This document shows positions 24,188-34,503 of a stretch of DNA of 60,127 nucleotides, piece after piece. A program made the position numbers and the translations under genes. Source of the DNA: Bradyrhizobium rifense (lineage in GTDB: Bacteria; Pseudomonadota; Alphaproteobacteria; Rhizobiales; Xanthobacteraceae); contig NZ_VSSS01000036.1 in NCBI RefSeq assembly GCF_008123425.1, forward strand, positions 1-60,127. The letters are read 5' to 3'. The notes beneath the pieces were generated by a model. That model was not told the origin of the DNA and did no database searches. It worked only from the letters and a program-made list of their open reading frames with translations. The first letter of the stretch is position 1. Every line of letters begins with the position of its first letter.

Positions 24188-25900
24188 GTGACAATCGGGC
24201 AGGACGACACACACCCAACCGATCGCGACGTGATGATGTCGCGGTTCACCCGTCCCGAGCAGACTTTTCCCGCGCTGACATCCGCCGAGATCGAGCGCAT
24301 GCGGCATTTCGGCGAGGTCCGCACCTATAAGCATGGCGAGCTGCTGTTCGAAACCGGCAAGCCGGGGCCGGGCATGTTCGTCTTGCTGAAAGGCCGTGTC
24401 GCCATGACCCAGCGCGACGGCCTCGGCAATATCACCCCGTTGATCGATCAGGGGCCGGGGCAATTTCTGGCCGAACTCAGCCAGCTCTCCGGCCGTCCGG
24501 CGCTGGTCGACGGCCACGCCGAAGGCGATGTCGAGACGCTGTTGCTGCCGCCGGAGCGCCTGCGCGCGCTGCTGGTCGCTGAGGCCGAGCTCGGCGAGCG
24601 CATCATGCGCGCGCTGATCCTGCGCCGGGTCAACCTGCTCCAGGCCGGCATCGGCGGCACCGTGCTGATCGGTCCGTCGCATTCGGCCGGCGTGGTCCGC
24701 CTGCAGGGCTTCCTCACCCGCAACGGCCAGCCGCATCATCTGCTCTGTCCCGAGCGCGATCGCGATGCTGCCGAATTGATCGCGCGCTATTCGCCGAAAC
24801 CCGAAGACTGGCCGCTGGTCGTCACCTCTGATGGTGCGGTGCTGCGCAATCCCGGCGAAACCGAGCTTGCGCGCGCGATCGGCATGATCGGCGGCCCGCG
24901 CAATGACCGCATCTACGATGTCGCCATCGTCGGCTGTGGACCGGCGGGGCTCGCGACCGCCGTGTATGCGGCGTCCGAAGGGTTGTCGGTCGCAGTCCTC
25001 GACACCCGTGCCTTCGGCGGCCAGGCCGGCGCCAGCGCGCGCATCGAAAACTATCTGGGCTTTCCGACCGGCATCTCCGGCCAGGCGCTCACCGCGCGCG
25101 CCTTCAACCAGGCGCAAAAATTCGGCGCCGACATCATGATCCCTGTCACGGTGCAGTCGCTCGACTGCACGCGCAAGGATGGCGCGTTTTCGGTCGCGGT
25201 CGATGGCAGCGATCCCTTGCGCTCGCGCGCGATCGTGGTCGCGAGCGGCGCGCGCTATCGCCGGCCAGACATCGAGAACCTCGACAAGTTCGAGGGCCGC
25301 GGCGTCTGGTATTGGGCCTCGCCGGTCGAGGCGAAGCTGTGCGCCGGCGAGGAAGTGGCTCTCGTCGGCGCCGGTAATTCGGCGGGGCAGGCGGCCGTGT
25401 TCCTGTCGGGTCACGCCAAGAAGGTTTTGATGATCATTCGCGGCGGCGGGCTCGGGGCCAGCATGTCGCGCTATCTCATCGAGCGCATCGAGGCGACGCC
25501 GAACATCGAGCTGCTGTTCAACACCGAGATCAGTGCGCTCGAAGGCGACGAAGCCTCGCTGTTGCGGCGCATCCGCTTGCGGAGCCGGCTGTCGAGCGAC
25601 GAGGAAACCGCCGACATCAAGAATCTCTTTTTGTTCGTCGGCGCCGATCCCGCGACAGGCTGGCTCGACGGCTGCGGCGTGACGCTCGATCGCGGCGGCT
25701 TCGTCGTGACGGGTGCGCAGTCCGAGCAGAACCAGGGCCGGCTGGTGGCGCCGCTGGAGACCTCCGTGCCGGGCGTCTACGCCGTCGGCGACGTCCGCTC
25801 CGGCTCGGTCAAGCGCGTCGGCGGCGCCATCGGCGAAGGTGCGCAGGTCGTGGCCTCCCTGCACGGCTATCTCGGCGACGCCGCAAAACCGGCGCTTTAG
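24188..25900 (+). CDS. cNMP-binding-domain / thioredoxin reductase-like FAD oxidoreductase
   Basis: This is a fusion of about 570 residues. Residues about 20-130 form a cyclic-nucleotide-binding-type barrel (GKPGPGMFVLLKGRVAMTQRDG, GQFLAELSQLSG), and about 145-235 a linker domain. From about 240 a thioredoxin reductase-like fold has FAD motif DVAIVGCGPAGLATAVYAAS, NADPH motif VALVGAGNSAGQAAVFL and the terminal GVYAVGDVRSGSVKRVGGA. The CxxC of true thioredoxin reductases is absent (the place reads WASPVEAKLC), so it is not a standard disulfide reductase. GTG at 24188 follows GGAG and is chosen. Confidence 0.85.
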   Translation: MTIGQDDTHPTDRDVMMSRFTRPEQTFPALTSAEIERMRHFGEVRTYKHGELLFETGKPGPGMFVLLKGRVAMTQRDGLGNITPLIDQGPGQFLAELSQLSGRPALVDGHAEGDVETLLLPPERLRALLVAEAELGERIMRALILRRVNLLQAGIGGTVLIGPSHSAGVVRLQGFLTRNGQPHHLLCPERDRDAAELIARYSPKPEDWPLVVTSDGAVLRNPGETELARAIGMIGGPRNDRIYDVAIVGCGPAGLATAVYAASEGLSVAVLDTRAFGGQAGASARIENYLGFPTGISGQALTARAFNQAQKFGADIMIPVTVQSLDCTRKDGAFSVAVDGSDPLRSRAIVVASGARYRRPDIENLDKFEGRGVWYWASPVEAKLCAGEEVALVGAGNSAGQAAVFLSGHAKKVLMIIRGGGLGASMSRYLIERIEATPNIELLFNTEISALEGDEASLLRRIRLRSRLSSDEETADIKNLFLFVGADPATGWLDGCGVTLDRGGFVVTGAQSEQNQGRLVAPLETSVPGVYAVGDVRSGSVKRVGGAIGEGAQVVASLHGYLGDAAKPAL

Positions 25901-26022
25901 TCAAGGACAACACAAGCAAATGGCAAGTCGATTGTGACTTGCCATCTTGCCGTGTCCCACGGACTATCGCCGCGTCGCGCGACCAATCGCGTGGAAGAAC
26001 AAAGGTTCAACGGGAGGACTAA

Positions 26023-26331
26023 ATGGCCGAACTCGTCGTGCTCTACAAGACGCCCAAAGACGCCGCCGCCTTCGACAAGCATTATGCCGAGACCCACATT
26101 CCGCTCGCCAAGAAGCTTCCCGGCCTGAAGAAATACGCAGTCAGCACGGGCGCAGTCGGCTCGCCCGCCGGACCGTCCGGAGTTCATCTCGTCGCCATTC
26201 TCAGCTTCGACAGCGTGGGCGACATCCAGAAGGCCTTCGGCAGCGAAGCGGGCAAGGCGGCCGCCGGCGACGTGCCGAAATTCGCCAGCGGTGGCGCCGA
26301 CCTCTTGATCTTCGACACCAAGGAAGTGTGA
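26023..26331 (+). CDS. EthD family protein
   Basis: This 102-residue ferredoxin-like (dimeric alpha-beta barrel) protein begins MAELVVLYKTPKDAAAFDKHY and contains ETHIPLAKKLPGLKKY, the typical EthD helix and strand. EthD proteins accompany ether-degrading P450s and several oxidative pathways; activity is usually unknown. It stands alone, with a strong ribosome binding site GGGAGGA. Confidence 0.85.
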   Translation: MAELVVLYKTPKDAAAFDKHYAETHIPLAKKLPGLKKYAVSTGAVGSPAGPSGVHLVAILSFDSVGDIQKAFGSEAGKAAAGDVPKFASGGADLLIFDTKEV

Positions 26332-26528
26332 GACGCGACGATCGATTCAACTTTCGTCGAAAGCTGCTGTCGTTTGTGACAGCGCTGCAAAAAATTCAGC
26401 CATGCGTTTGTCGATTCGCACGATGACGCATGGCTGTGCGCGCATGTGTGATGCCGGCGCAGGTGGCAATCCGATGAGGACCGTAATATCAATCTTCCGG
26501 TCTCAATGCAGAGAATAGGAGAGATGTC

Positions 26529-27038
26529 ATGGTTCTCGGGATGAGCCTGCAAGCCTTCACACTGGTCCATGTCATCATCAGCCTGATCGCCATCGTGATC
26601 GGCCTGATCGTGATGTTCGGCCTGCTCAGCTCGAAGCCGATGCCGGGCCTCACCGCGATCTTCCTCATTTTCACCATCCTGACCAATGCGACCGGCTTCC
26701 TGTTTCCGTTCAAGGAGCTGCTGCCATCGTACATCATCGCCGGCATCTCGCTGGTGCTGCTCGCGATCGCCTGCATCGCGCTCTACGGCATGAAGCTCGC
26801 GGGCGCGTGGCGGCCGGTCTACATCGTGACCGCGATGATCTCGCTCTACTTCAACGTCTTCGTGTTGGTCATCCAGTCGTTCCTGAAGGTGCCGGCGCTG
26901 GCCGCGCTCGCGCCGGCCGTGCCGCCGAATCCACCGGGAGGTCCCGTGTTCGCCGTGGTGCAGGGCATCGTGCTGGTGTTCTTCGTGCTGGTGACCATCG
27001 GCGCCTGGCGCCGCTACAGGCCGATGGCGTTCGCCTGA
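26529..27038 (+). CDS. Hypothetical membrane protein
   Basis: This 169-residue protein has four hydrophobic segments (about residues 10-35, 42-66, 73-92 and 98-118) and a longer loop before a last helix (about 138-160). A Pro-rich piece AVPPNPPGGPVF precedes the final helix. No function is recognised. It lies 26 bases upstream of the chloroperoxidase-like hydrolase on the same strand, so they may be cotranscribed. Confidence 0.7.
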   Translation: MVLGMSLQAFTLVHVIISLIAIVIGLIVMFGLLSSKPMPGLTAIFLIFTILTNATGFLFPFKELLPSYIIAGISLVLLAIACIALYGMKLAGAWRPVYIVTAMISLYFNVFVLVIQSFLKVPALAALAPAVPPNPPGGPVFAVVQGIVLVFFVLVTIGAWRRYRPMAFA

Positions 27039-27064
27039 TCGTTTCCGACTAAAGGAGTTCCCCC

Positions 27065-27889
27065 ATGCCCACCATCACCACCAAAGACGGCGTCGAGATT
27101 TTCTTCAAGGATTGGGGTTCGGGCCAGCCGATCGTGTTCAGCCATGGCTGGCCCTTGTCGGCGGACGATTGGGACGCGCAGATGATGTTCTTCGTCACCC
27201 GCAGCTATCGCGTCATCGCCCATGACCGCCGCGGCCACGGTCGCTCGTCGCAGGTCGCCGACGGCCACGACATGGATCACTACGCCGACGATCTCGCGGC
27301 CGTGACCGCGCATCTCGACCTCAAGAACGCCATCCATGTCGGCCATTCCACCGGCGGCGGCGAGGTCGTGCATTACATCGCGCGCCACGGCGAGAGCCGG
27401 GTCGCGAAGGCCGCGATCCTCTCCGCGGTGCCGCCGCTGATGGTGAAGACGGAGGCCAATCCCGGCGGCCTGCCCAAGGACGTGTTCGACGGCTTTCAGA
27501 CAGCACTCGCCGCCGGCCGCTCGGCGTTCTACCGCGACATCGCTGCCGGGCCGTTCTATGGCTACAATCGTCCCGGCGCAAAGCCGTCGGAAGCGGTGAT
27601 CCAGAACTGGTGGCGCCAGGGCATGATGGGCGGCGCAAAGGCCCATTATGACGGCATCGTCGCGTTCTCGCAGACCGACTTCACTGAGGATCTGAAGAAG
27701 ATCAACGTGCCGGTGCTGGTGATGCATGGCGACGATGACCAGATCGTGCCCTACGCCGATTCCGCGCCGCTGTCGGCCAAGCTGCTCAAGAACGGCACGC
27801 TGAAGACCTACAAGGGCTTTCCGCACGGCATGCCGACCACGCACGCCGAAACCATCAACGCGGATCTGCTGGCGTTCTTCAAGGCGTAA
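27065..27889 (+). CDS. Non-haem chloroperoxidase-like alpha/beta hydrolase
   Basis: This 274-residue protein is close to non-haem chloroperoxidase or arylesterase enzymes, which perhydrolyse acetate or cleave esters. The oxyanion segment SHGWPLSADDW, nucleophile Ser95 in GHSTGGG, an Asp in GDDDQIVPY and His in GFPHGMPTTH complete the triad. Length matches the family exactly. A GGAG site precedes the start. Confidence 0.88.
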   Translation: MPTITTKDGVEIFFKDWGSGQPIVFSHGWPLSADDWDAQMMFFVTRSYRVIAHDRRGHGRSSQVADGHDMDHYADDLAAVTAHLDLKNAIHVGHSTGGGEVVHYIARHGESRVAKAAILSAVPPLMVKTEANPGGLPKDVFDGFQTALAAGRSAFYRDIAAGPFYGYNRPGAKPSEAVIQNWWRQGMMGGAKAHYDGIVAFSQTDFTEDLKKINVPVLVMHGDDDQIVPYADSAPLSAKLLKNGTLKTYKGFPHGMPTTHAETINADLLAFFKA

Positions 27890-27901
27890 GGCTGAAGCAG
27901 A

Positions 27902-28543
27902 TCACTTCAATATCTCTCTGATCGCGTCGAACGTTCGCTTCACGAAAGCCTCCGGCTTGTCGCGCGTGCCTTCGCAGAGCCAGCTCTCGCCGCCGACGCG
28001 CATCGCGCCGGTGGCGATCATGGCGACGAGCCGGGCCTTCAGCCGGTCCGACTTGCGCCCCGAGCGTTGCGCAAGTCCGTCCGCCAGCGCGCGTTCGAGC
28101 TTCTCGTATTTGAGCTGGTCGCGCGCCTGTAGCGCGGGATTGTCGCGCTTGAGCCGTGCCATCGCCGCCGCCTCGGTCGGATCGAGCCGTTTGACCGCCG
28201 CCGCAATCGCGCTTTCCGCGGCCGTCAGCAGGGATTCGTCTGCGGGCCTTGCGATGATCGCGGCGACGAGGGCGGTTGAAGCATCCTCCTGCCAGGCGGC
28301 AACCACGTCCTCTTTCGAGGCGAAGTAATGGAAGAAGCTCCGGCGCGACACATCGGCAGCAGTCGCGATGTCGTCGATGGTCGTGGCCTCGAAGCCGCGC
28401 TCCAGGAAAAGCGCCATCGCCGCGCGGGTCAGCCGCTCGCGCGTTTCCTGCTGCTTGCGCTGGCGCAAGCCGGTTGCCGCCGGCAATTTCTCCCCAGCGG
28501 GCAAGGGCTTGGTGCGTTTTCCGGCCTGTTTCGAAGCCTTCAA
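27902..28543 (-). CDS. TetR family transcriptional regulator
   Basis: This 213-residue regulator has an N-terminal TetR helix-turn-helix (about residues 30-78, with ATTIDDIATAADVSRRSFFHYF at 52-73) and a variable ligand-binding C-terminus. It is convergent with the hydrolase gene and divergent from an SDR gene 84 bases away. A TGCACT-C-AGTGCA dyad lies between them. It probably represses the SDR gene and itself. Confidence 0.87.
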   Translation of the reverse strand: MKASKQAGKRTKPLPAGEKLPAATGLRQRKQQETRERLTRAAMALFLERGFEATTIDDIATAADVSRRSFFHYFASKEDVVAAWQEDASTALVAAIIARPADESLLTAAESAIAAAVKRLDPTEAAAMARLKRDNPALQARDQLKYEKLERALADGLAQRSGRKSDRLKARLVAMIATGAMRVGGESWLCEGTRDKPEAFVKRTFDAIREILK

Positions 28544-28565
28544 ATTATTTCACCTCTTGCAAACT

Positions 28566-28578
28566 TGCACTCAGTGCA
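28566..28578. promoter_or_regulatory. Probable TetR operator dyad
   Basis: TGCACT-C-AGTGCA is a perfect 13-base dyad between the divergent TetR and SDR starts. Size and placement fit a TetR-family operator. Confidence 0.55.
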
Positions 28579-28627
28579 CATTTAGACCCGTCGCGGGCCT
28601 GATTCCAGCCCTGAACGGAGATATGGC

Positions 28628-29566
28628 ATGACCGACTGGACCACGGCAGACATCCCCTCTCTCAGCGGCAAGACCGTCGTCGTCACCGGGGCCACCGGCG
28701 GTCTCGGCTACGAGACGGCGCTGGCGCTGGCGGGCGCCGGCGCCTTCGTCATACTCACGGGACGCAACGACGCAAAGGGCCTGCGGGCGATCGAGCGCAT
28801 TTGCGCGCAGTTTCCGAACGCGCTGATCGCCTATGAGCATCTCGACCTCGCCAGCCTGCCGTCGGTCGCCGATTTTGCGCAGCGTTTTGCCGCCAGCAAC
28901 GAACAGATCGACCTCCTCGTCAACAATGCCGGCGTGATGGCACTGCCGGAGCGGCAGCAGACCGAGGACGGTTTTGAGATGCAGCTCGGCACCAACTATC
29001 TCGGCCATTACGCGCTGACGGCGCGCTTGCTGCCGCAACTGCGCCGCGCCAAGGACGCGCGCGTCGTCAATCTCTCGAGCCTTGCGCACCGCACCGGCGC
29101 GATCAATTTCGACGATCTCCAGAGCAAACGGTCCTACCGTCCCTGGCCCGCTTACTGCCAGTCCAAGCTCGCGATGCTGATGTTTTCGCTCGAATTGCAG
29201 CGCCGCAGCGATGCGGCCGGCTGGGGTGTGCGAAGCGTTGCTGCCCATCCGGGCTACGCGCGGACCGATCTCATTCCGAACGGCCCGGGCGCCGACGGCC
29301 TGTCATGGCGGGTCGGCCAACTGCTCCAGCCCCTCATCAGCCAGTCCGCTGCCGAGGGCGCGCTGCCGACACTGTTCGCGGCGACGTCTGCGGCCGCAGA
29401 GCCCGGCGGCTATTACGGCCCCAACTGGTTCTACGAATTGAAGGGGCCGCCAGTCCCGGCGAAGATCATGCCGCGGGCGAAGGATTTCGCGTCTTCCGCC
29501 AAGCTGTGGGATGTCTCGGCGACGCTGACCGGTGTATCCTTCGACGAGATCGCGGCCGCCGCATGA
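28628..29566 (+). CDS. SDR family oxidoreductase (retinol dehydrogenase-like)
   Basis: This 312-residue short-chain dehydrogenase has VVVTGATGGLGYETALALA near the N-terminus, NNAGVMALPE at about 98 and the catalytic Y in YCQSKLAM (YxxxK). The late HPGYARTDL segment and the size fit the retinol dehydrogenase or protochlorophyllide-like group. It is divergent from the TetR regulator, which likely controls it. The next ORF overlaps the end if its earliest start is used. Confidence 0.87.
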   Translation: MTDWTTADIPSLSGKTVVVTGATGGLGYETALALAGAGAFVILTGRNDAKGLRAIERICAQFPNALIAYEHLDLASLPSVADFAQRFAASNEQIDLLVNNAGVMALPERQQTEDGFEMQLGTNYLGHYALTARLLPQLRRAKDARVVNLSSLAHRTGAINFDDLQSKRSYRPWPAYCQSKLAMLMFSLELQRRSDAAGWGVRSVAAHPGYARTDLIPNGPGADGLSWRVGQLLQPLISQSAAEGALPTLFAATSAAAEPGGYYGPNWFYELKGPPVPAKIMPRAKDFASSAKLWDVSATLTGVSFDEIAAAA

Positions 29567-29592
29567 GCCGGGATTTGGGTGGGGACGTCCCG

Positions 29593-30252
29593 ATGCGTGT
29601 CATCATTTTCGGCGCGACCGGCATGGTCGGGCAGGGTGTGTTGCGTGAGTGTCTGGTCGATGCCGGCGTTGAGCGCGTGCTCGTGGTTGGGCGCAGTCCG
29701 ATCGGCGTGCGCAACGCTAAGCTCACCGAGATCATCCACGATGATTTCACCGATTATTCGGCCATCGATACCCAGCTCACCGGCTATGACGCCTGCTTCT
29801 TCTGTCTCGGCGTTTCCTCGATCGGCATGGACGAAGAGCGCTACCGCCATCTCACCCACGACATCACGCTCGCGGCGGCGACGACGCTGGCGCGGCTCAA
29901 TCCGCAGATGACCTTCACCTATGTCACCGGCGCCGGCACCGATTCCACCGAGCAGGGCTCGCGGATGTGGGCGCGCGTCAAGGGCAAGACCGAGAACGAT
30001 CTGCTCAAGCTGCCGTTCAAGGCCGCCTACATGTTCCGGCCCGGCGCGATCCAGCCGCTGCACGGGATACGCTCGAAGACGGCCTGGGTGCAGGCGGTCT
30101 ACGACGTGACCTGGCCGCTGTGGTCGGTGCTGCGCCGGATTTCGCCCGGGCTCGTCACCTCGACCGAGCAGATCGGCCGCGCCATGATCCATGTCGCGCG
30201 GGTCGGCTATCCCAGACGCGTGCTGGAGATGGAGGATATCAATAGCGTCTAG
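29593..30252 (+). CDS. NAD(P)-binding Rossmann-fold protein
   Basis: This is a 219-residue atypical SDR resembling the HTATIP2/NAD-dependent epimerase group. It starts MRVIIFGATGMVGQGVLRE (glycine-rich motif), and contains DACFFCLGVSSIGMDEE and FTYVTGAGTDSTEQGSRMW. Substrate is unknown. An earlier ATG at 29563 overlaps the previous stop; 29593 is preceded by GGTGGGG and starts at the conserved strand. It probably forms an operon with the preceding SDR gene. Confidence 0.8.
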   Translation: MRVIIFGATGMVGQGVLRECLVDAGVERVLVVGRSPIGVRNAKLTEIIHDDFTDYSAIDTQLTGYDACFFCLGVSSIGMDEERYRHLTHDITLAAATTLARLNPQMTFTYVTGAGTDSTEQGSRMWARVKGKTENDLLKLPFKAAYMFRPGAIQPLHGIRSKTAWVQAVYDVTWPLWSVLRRISPGLVTSTEQIGRAMIHVARVGYPRRVLEMEDINSV

Positions 30253-30334
30253 CGCAGGGGGTCGCTAGTTTGCGCGGATATTTCGGCAGCCCTGCGCGTT
30301 GAGCCGTCTCAGCCCTCGAGGAGAAGTGTCAGTG

Positions 30335-30784
30335 ATGTCTCCCCAGCTCAAACTGATCGCGCTCGATGCCGACGATCTCGCCGTGATCTCGACCCATGTG
30401 CAGGATGCCCGCGTCCAGCCTTCCGACATCATCTGGCGGCAGGGCGAGAAGCGCCTGGTGGTCGGCATGAGTCGGCTGGATTGGGAGCAGACGCTGGCGG
30501 GCGAGACCGAGCAGCGCCGGCTGGTGTCAGCGCTCCGCTTCGACCGCGTGCTCGCCTGCAAGTCGCGCAATATCGATCTCGCGACACCTGAGGCGGTCCT
30601 TGACCTCGTCGGCATCGAGTTTCATCCCCGGGACGGCCGCGATGAGGAGCCCGGCGGCAGCGCGCTGTTACTGTTTGCCCAGGGTGGCGCCATCCGCCTC
30701 GACGTCGAATGCCTGGAATGCGAGCTGACCGATCTCGGGGCGGACGAATTGGGAACGGGGCTTGGGATCGAGGGGGAGGGGTGA
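30335..30784 (+). CDS. DUF2948 family protein
   Basis: This 149-residue protein matches the DUF2948 pattern: LKLIALDADDLAVISTHVQDA at the start and FAQGGAIRLDVECLECELTDLG at the end. Function is unknown. In Rhizobiales this gene regularly precedes hisD, as here. The start at 30335 follows GAGGAGAAG. Confidence 0.85.
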   Translation: MSPQLKLIALDADDLAVISTHVQDARVQPSDIIWRQGEKRLVVGMSRLDWEQTLAGETEQRRLVSALRFDRVLACKSRNIDLATPEAVLDLVGIEFHPRDGRDEEPGGSALLLFAQGGAIRLDVECLECELTDLGADELGTGLGIEGEG

Positions 30785-30942
30785 GGTTGTCTGTATACCA
30801 GCCGAACCGGCTCGGGCCCTCGCCTGAACGGTAGATTTCCAAGGGGACTGCCAAGGGTTGACGCAGCTTCCCCGCCGCGCCATTGAGCAGGGGGCCGGTG
30901 AGCCAGACTGCGCCCCCTCAACCAGCAGAAGCCAAGCCCAAA

Positions 30943-32234
<1,292 letters not shown>

Positions 32235-32238
<4 letters not shown>

Positions 32239-32732
32239 CAAAGCCGCCCGAACAGGACGACTCGACCAATCGCATCGTCGCGGTGACCCTCGACGAGGAC
32301 TCGATCGGCCGTTCCGGGCCCGACATCGAGCACGAGCGCGCGATCGCGATCTACGATCTGATCGAGCAGAATCTGTTCGCGCCGGATGGTGCCGACGGCA
32401 AGGGGCCGTTCACGCTGCATATCGGCATCACCGGCAGCCGGCTGATGTTCGATATCCGTCGCGAGGACAGCACGCCCGTGGTCGCGCATCTGTTGTCGCT
32501 GACGCCGTTCCGGCGGATCGTGAAGGACTATTTCATGATCTGCGACAGCTACTACCAGGCGATCCGCACCGCGACTCCGGACAAGATCGAAGCCATCGAC
32601 ATGGGCCGCCGCGGCATCCATGACGAGGGATCGCGCACGCTGCAGGAGCGGCTGAAGGGCAAGGTGCGGGTCGACTTCGAGACCTCGCGCCGGCTGTTCA
32701 CGCTCATTACTGTCCTGCATTGGAAGGGTTAA
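32235..32732 (+). CDS. UPF0262 family protein
   Basis: This 165-residue protein contains HERAIAIYDLIEQNLF, LHIGITGSRLMFDIR and FRRIVKDYFMICDSYYQAI, which are the conserved core of UPF0262. Function is unknown. It overlaps hisD by 4 bases, a near-constant arrangement in alphaproteobacteria. Confidence 0.9.
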
Positions 32733-32737
32733 GTGCG

Positions 32738-33205
32738 ATGGCGGGTTCGCCACGCGCACGCGATCCGCAATCGGTGCTGTTTTCCTGCGCCATGAACAGC
32801 GTGCGCTCGCCGATGGCCGAGAGCCTGTTGCGACACATGTTTCCGCAGGGCCTCTACGTGAAATCGGCTGGCGCGAGAAAAGGCGAGCTCGATCCGTTTG
32901 CGGTCGCGGTGATGGCCGAGCTCGGCCAGGATATCTCCACCCACAAGCCGCAGACTTTCGAGGAGCTGGAGGACTGGGAGGGGCTGAATTTCGACCTCAT
33001 CATCACGCTCTCGCCCGAGGCGCACCACAAGGCGCTGGAGCTGACGCGGACGCTCGCCGCCGACGTCGAATACTGGCCGACGCACGATCCGACCACGATG
33101 GAGGGCAGCCGCGACCAGAAGCTCGCCGCCTATCGCGAGGTCTGCGACCAGCTCCTGATGCGGATCCGCCGGCGCTTCGCCAGGGTGGGGGCGGCGAGCG
33201 GGTAG
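32738..33205 (+). CDS. Low-molecular-weight phosphotyrosine phosphatase family
   Basis: This 155-residue protein has the P-loop C17-AMNSV-R23-S (Cx5R) and a late acidic segment YWPTHDPTTMEG with the catalytic Asp. The fold fits the arsenate reductase/LMW-PTPase family; no separate arsenate resistance context is present. It follows UPF0262 after 5 bases. In many relatives infA comes next; no infA is seen in the 156-base gap here. Confidence 0.87.
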   Translation: MAGSPRARDPQSVLFSCAMNSVRSPMAESLLRHMFPQGLYVKSAGARKGELDPFAVAVMAELGQDISTHKPQTFEELEDWEGLNFDLIITLSPEAHHKALELTRTLAADVEYWPTHDPTTMEGSRDQKLAAYREVCDQLLMRIRRRFARVGAASG

Positions 33206-33361
33206 TATTGGGCGGGCGTAACACCCGCGTCACAGATGAAGGGCACACGCATGTCGGACACCTCGAATCACCAAAGTCCGGGTTCCCGGGTTGTGAAATC
33301 AGCCCCCGTCCGATAGGTTCCGCGCGCAATTCACCCCCTGCCTGATCTCCCAAATCACCTG

Positions 33362-33991
33362 ATGCTCGGCCGCCCCAAATTCGTTCTTGCCTCCGGTTCG
33401 CCGCGGCGCCTGTCGCTGCTCAACCAGGCCGGCATCGACCCGGACGCGCTCCGGCCGGCCGACGTCGACGAGACGCCGAAGCGGGGCGAGCTGCCGCGCG
33501 CCTGCGCCAATCGCCTGGCGAGGGCCAAGGCCGATGCCGCGCTGAAATCAGTGCAACTCGACGACGAGCTGCGCGGCGCCTTCATCCTGTCCGCCGACAC
33601 CGTGGTGGCAGTCGGCCGCCGCATCCTGCCCAAGGCCAATCTCGTGGACGAGGCCGCGCAGTGCCTGCGGCTGCTGTCGGGCCGCAACCACCGCGTCTAC
33701 ACCGCGATCACCTTGGTGACGCCGCGCGAGGCTTTTCGCCAGCGCCTGGTCGAGACCCGCGTCCGCTTCAAGCGCCTCTCGGAGGACGACATCCAGGCCT
33801 ATATCGGCTCGGGCGAATGGCGCGGCAAAGCCGGCGGCTACGCCGTGCAGGGCATCGCCGGCTCCTTCGTGGTGAAGATGGTGGGGTCCTACACCAACGT
33901 GGTCGGCCTGCCGCTCTACGAGACCACCACGCTGCTCGGCGGCGAGGGCTTTCCGATCCGCTTCGGCTGGCTCAACGCCACCGCCGTCTGA
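33362..33991 (+). CDS. maf: Maf-like nucleotide pyrophosphatase
   Basis: This 209-residue Maf/YhdE-type protein hydrolyses non-canonical or house-cleaning nucleoside triphosphates. Signature elements are FVLASGSPRRLSLL, SADTVVAVGRRILPK, YIGSGEWRGKAGGYAVQG and SFVVKMVGSYTNVVGLPLYE. These match the dTTP/UTP-type family. It lies between the phosphatase gene and yacG as in other Rhizobiales. Confidence 0.95.
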   Translation: MLGRPKFVLASGSPRRLSLLNQAGIDPDALRPADVDETPKRGELPRACANRLARAKADAALKSVQLDDELRGAFILSADTVVAVGRRILPKANLVDEAAQCLRLLSGRNHRVYTAITLVTPREAFRQRLVETRVRFKRLSEDDIQAYIGSGEWRGKAGGYAVQGIAGSFVVKMVGSYTNVVGLPLYETTTLLGGEGFPIRFGWLNATAV

Positions 33992-34136
33992 TCGCGGCCC
34001 GACTAACATCTCGAAAACAACCCCATGCACAGTAGGCCGGCCCTTGGTGGGCTTGAGGAATTTGCTCCCCGCGCGCTCGCTTGAGGCGCGGGGCCAAACC
34101 CATCCCATCGCCCGCGATGCGGTGGTACAAGCCCTC

Positions 34137-34319
34137 ATGGTCGACCACGTCAAAAAGCCCGCCGGGCCCCTCAAAACCTGCCCGATCTGCGGCAAGCCGC
34201 AGGCGCAGGCCACCCTTCCGTTCTGCTCCTCGCGATGCCGCGACGTCGACCTGAACCGCTGGCTGAAAGGGTCCTATGTCATTCCCGGTCGCGACGACGA
34301 AGCTGATGGTGAAGAATAA
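34137..34319 (+). CDS. yacG: YacG, DNA gyrase inhibitor zinc protein
   Basis: This 60-residue zinc protein has Cys15, Cys18, Cys30 and Cys34 (CPIC and CSSRC) and the following RDVDLNRWLKGSY, the standard YacG sequence. It binds zinc and inhibits gyrase in family members. The start at 34137 is used; an upstream in-frame start at 34044 lengthens it by 31 unconserved residues. Confidence 0.93.
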   Translation: MVDHVKKPAGPLKTCPICGKPQAQATLPFCSSRCRDVDLNRWLKGSYVIPGRDDEADGEE

Positions 34320-34404
34320 TCAAGTGATATCAGTTATTTAATCGAGCGTCCGTCGTGCCGCGCGCCCGCCGCGGCAAGCCCGCCCAACCTTGTACACAGC
34401 CGGG

Positions 34405-34437
34405 CCGCGCCCGGCGAAGCCTCTTGGCGAAGCCGGG
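34405..34437. repeat. Fragment of the 23-kb dispersed repeat
   Basis: GCCCGGCGAAGCCTCTTGGCGAAGCCGG closely resembles CCCGGCGAAGCCCTTGGGCGAAGCGGG at 23174-23205. It is a shared intergenic repeat piece between yacG and tRNA-Phe. Confidence 0.45.
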
Positions 34438-34503
34438 TGGACAGGCCGCTTCCAGCCCACTATAAACCGCCCGCTCGATGGGCTTTGGCCTCTCTTGGAG
34501 CAC

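Noticed and set aside
24164..25864. 566-codon minus-strand ORF opposite the CNB-reductase fusion
   Set aside because: The plus strand has clear FAD and NADPH motifs; the minus-strand translation shows no family pattern.
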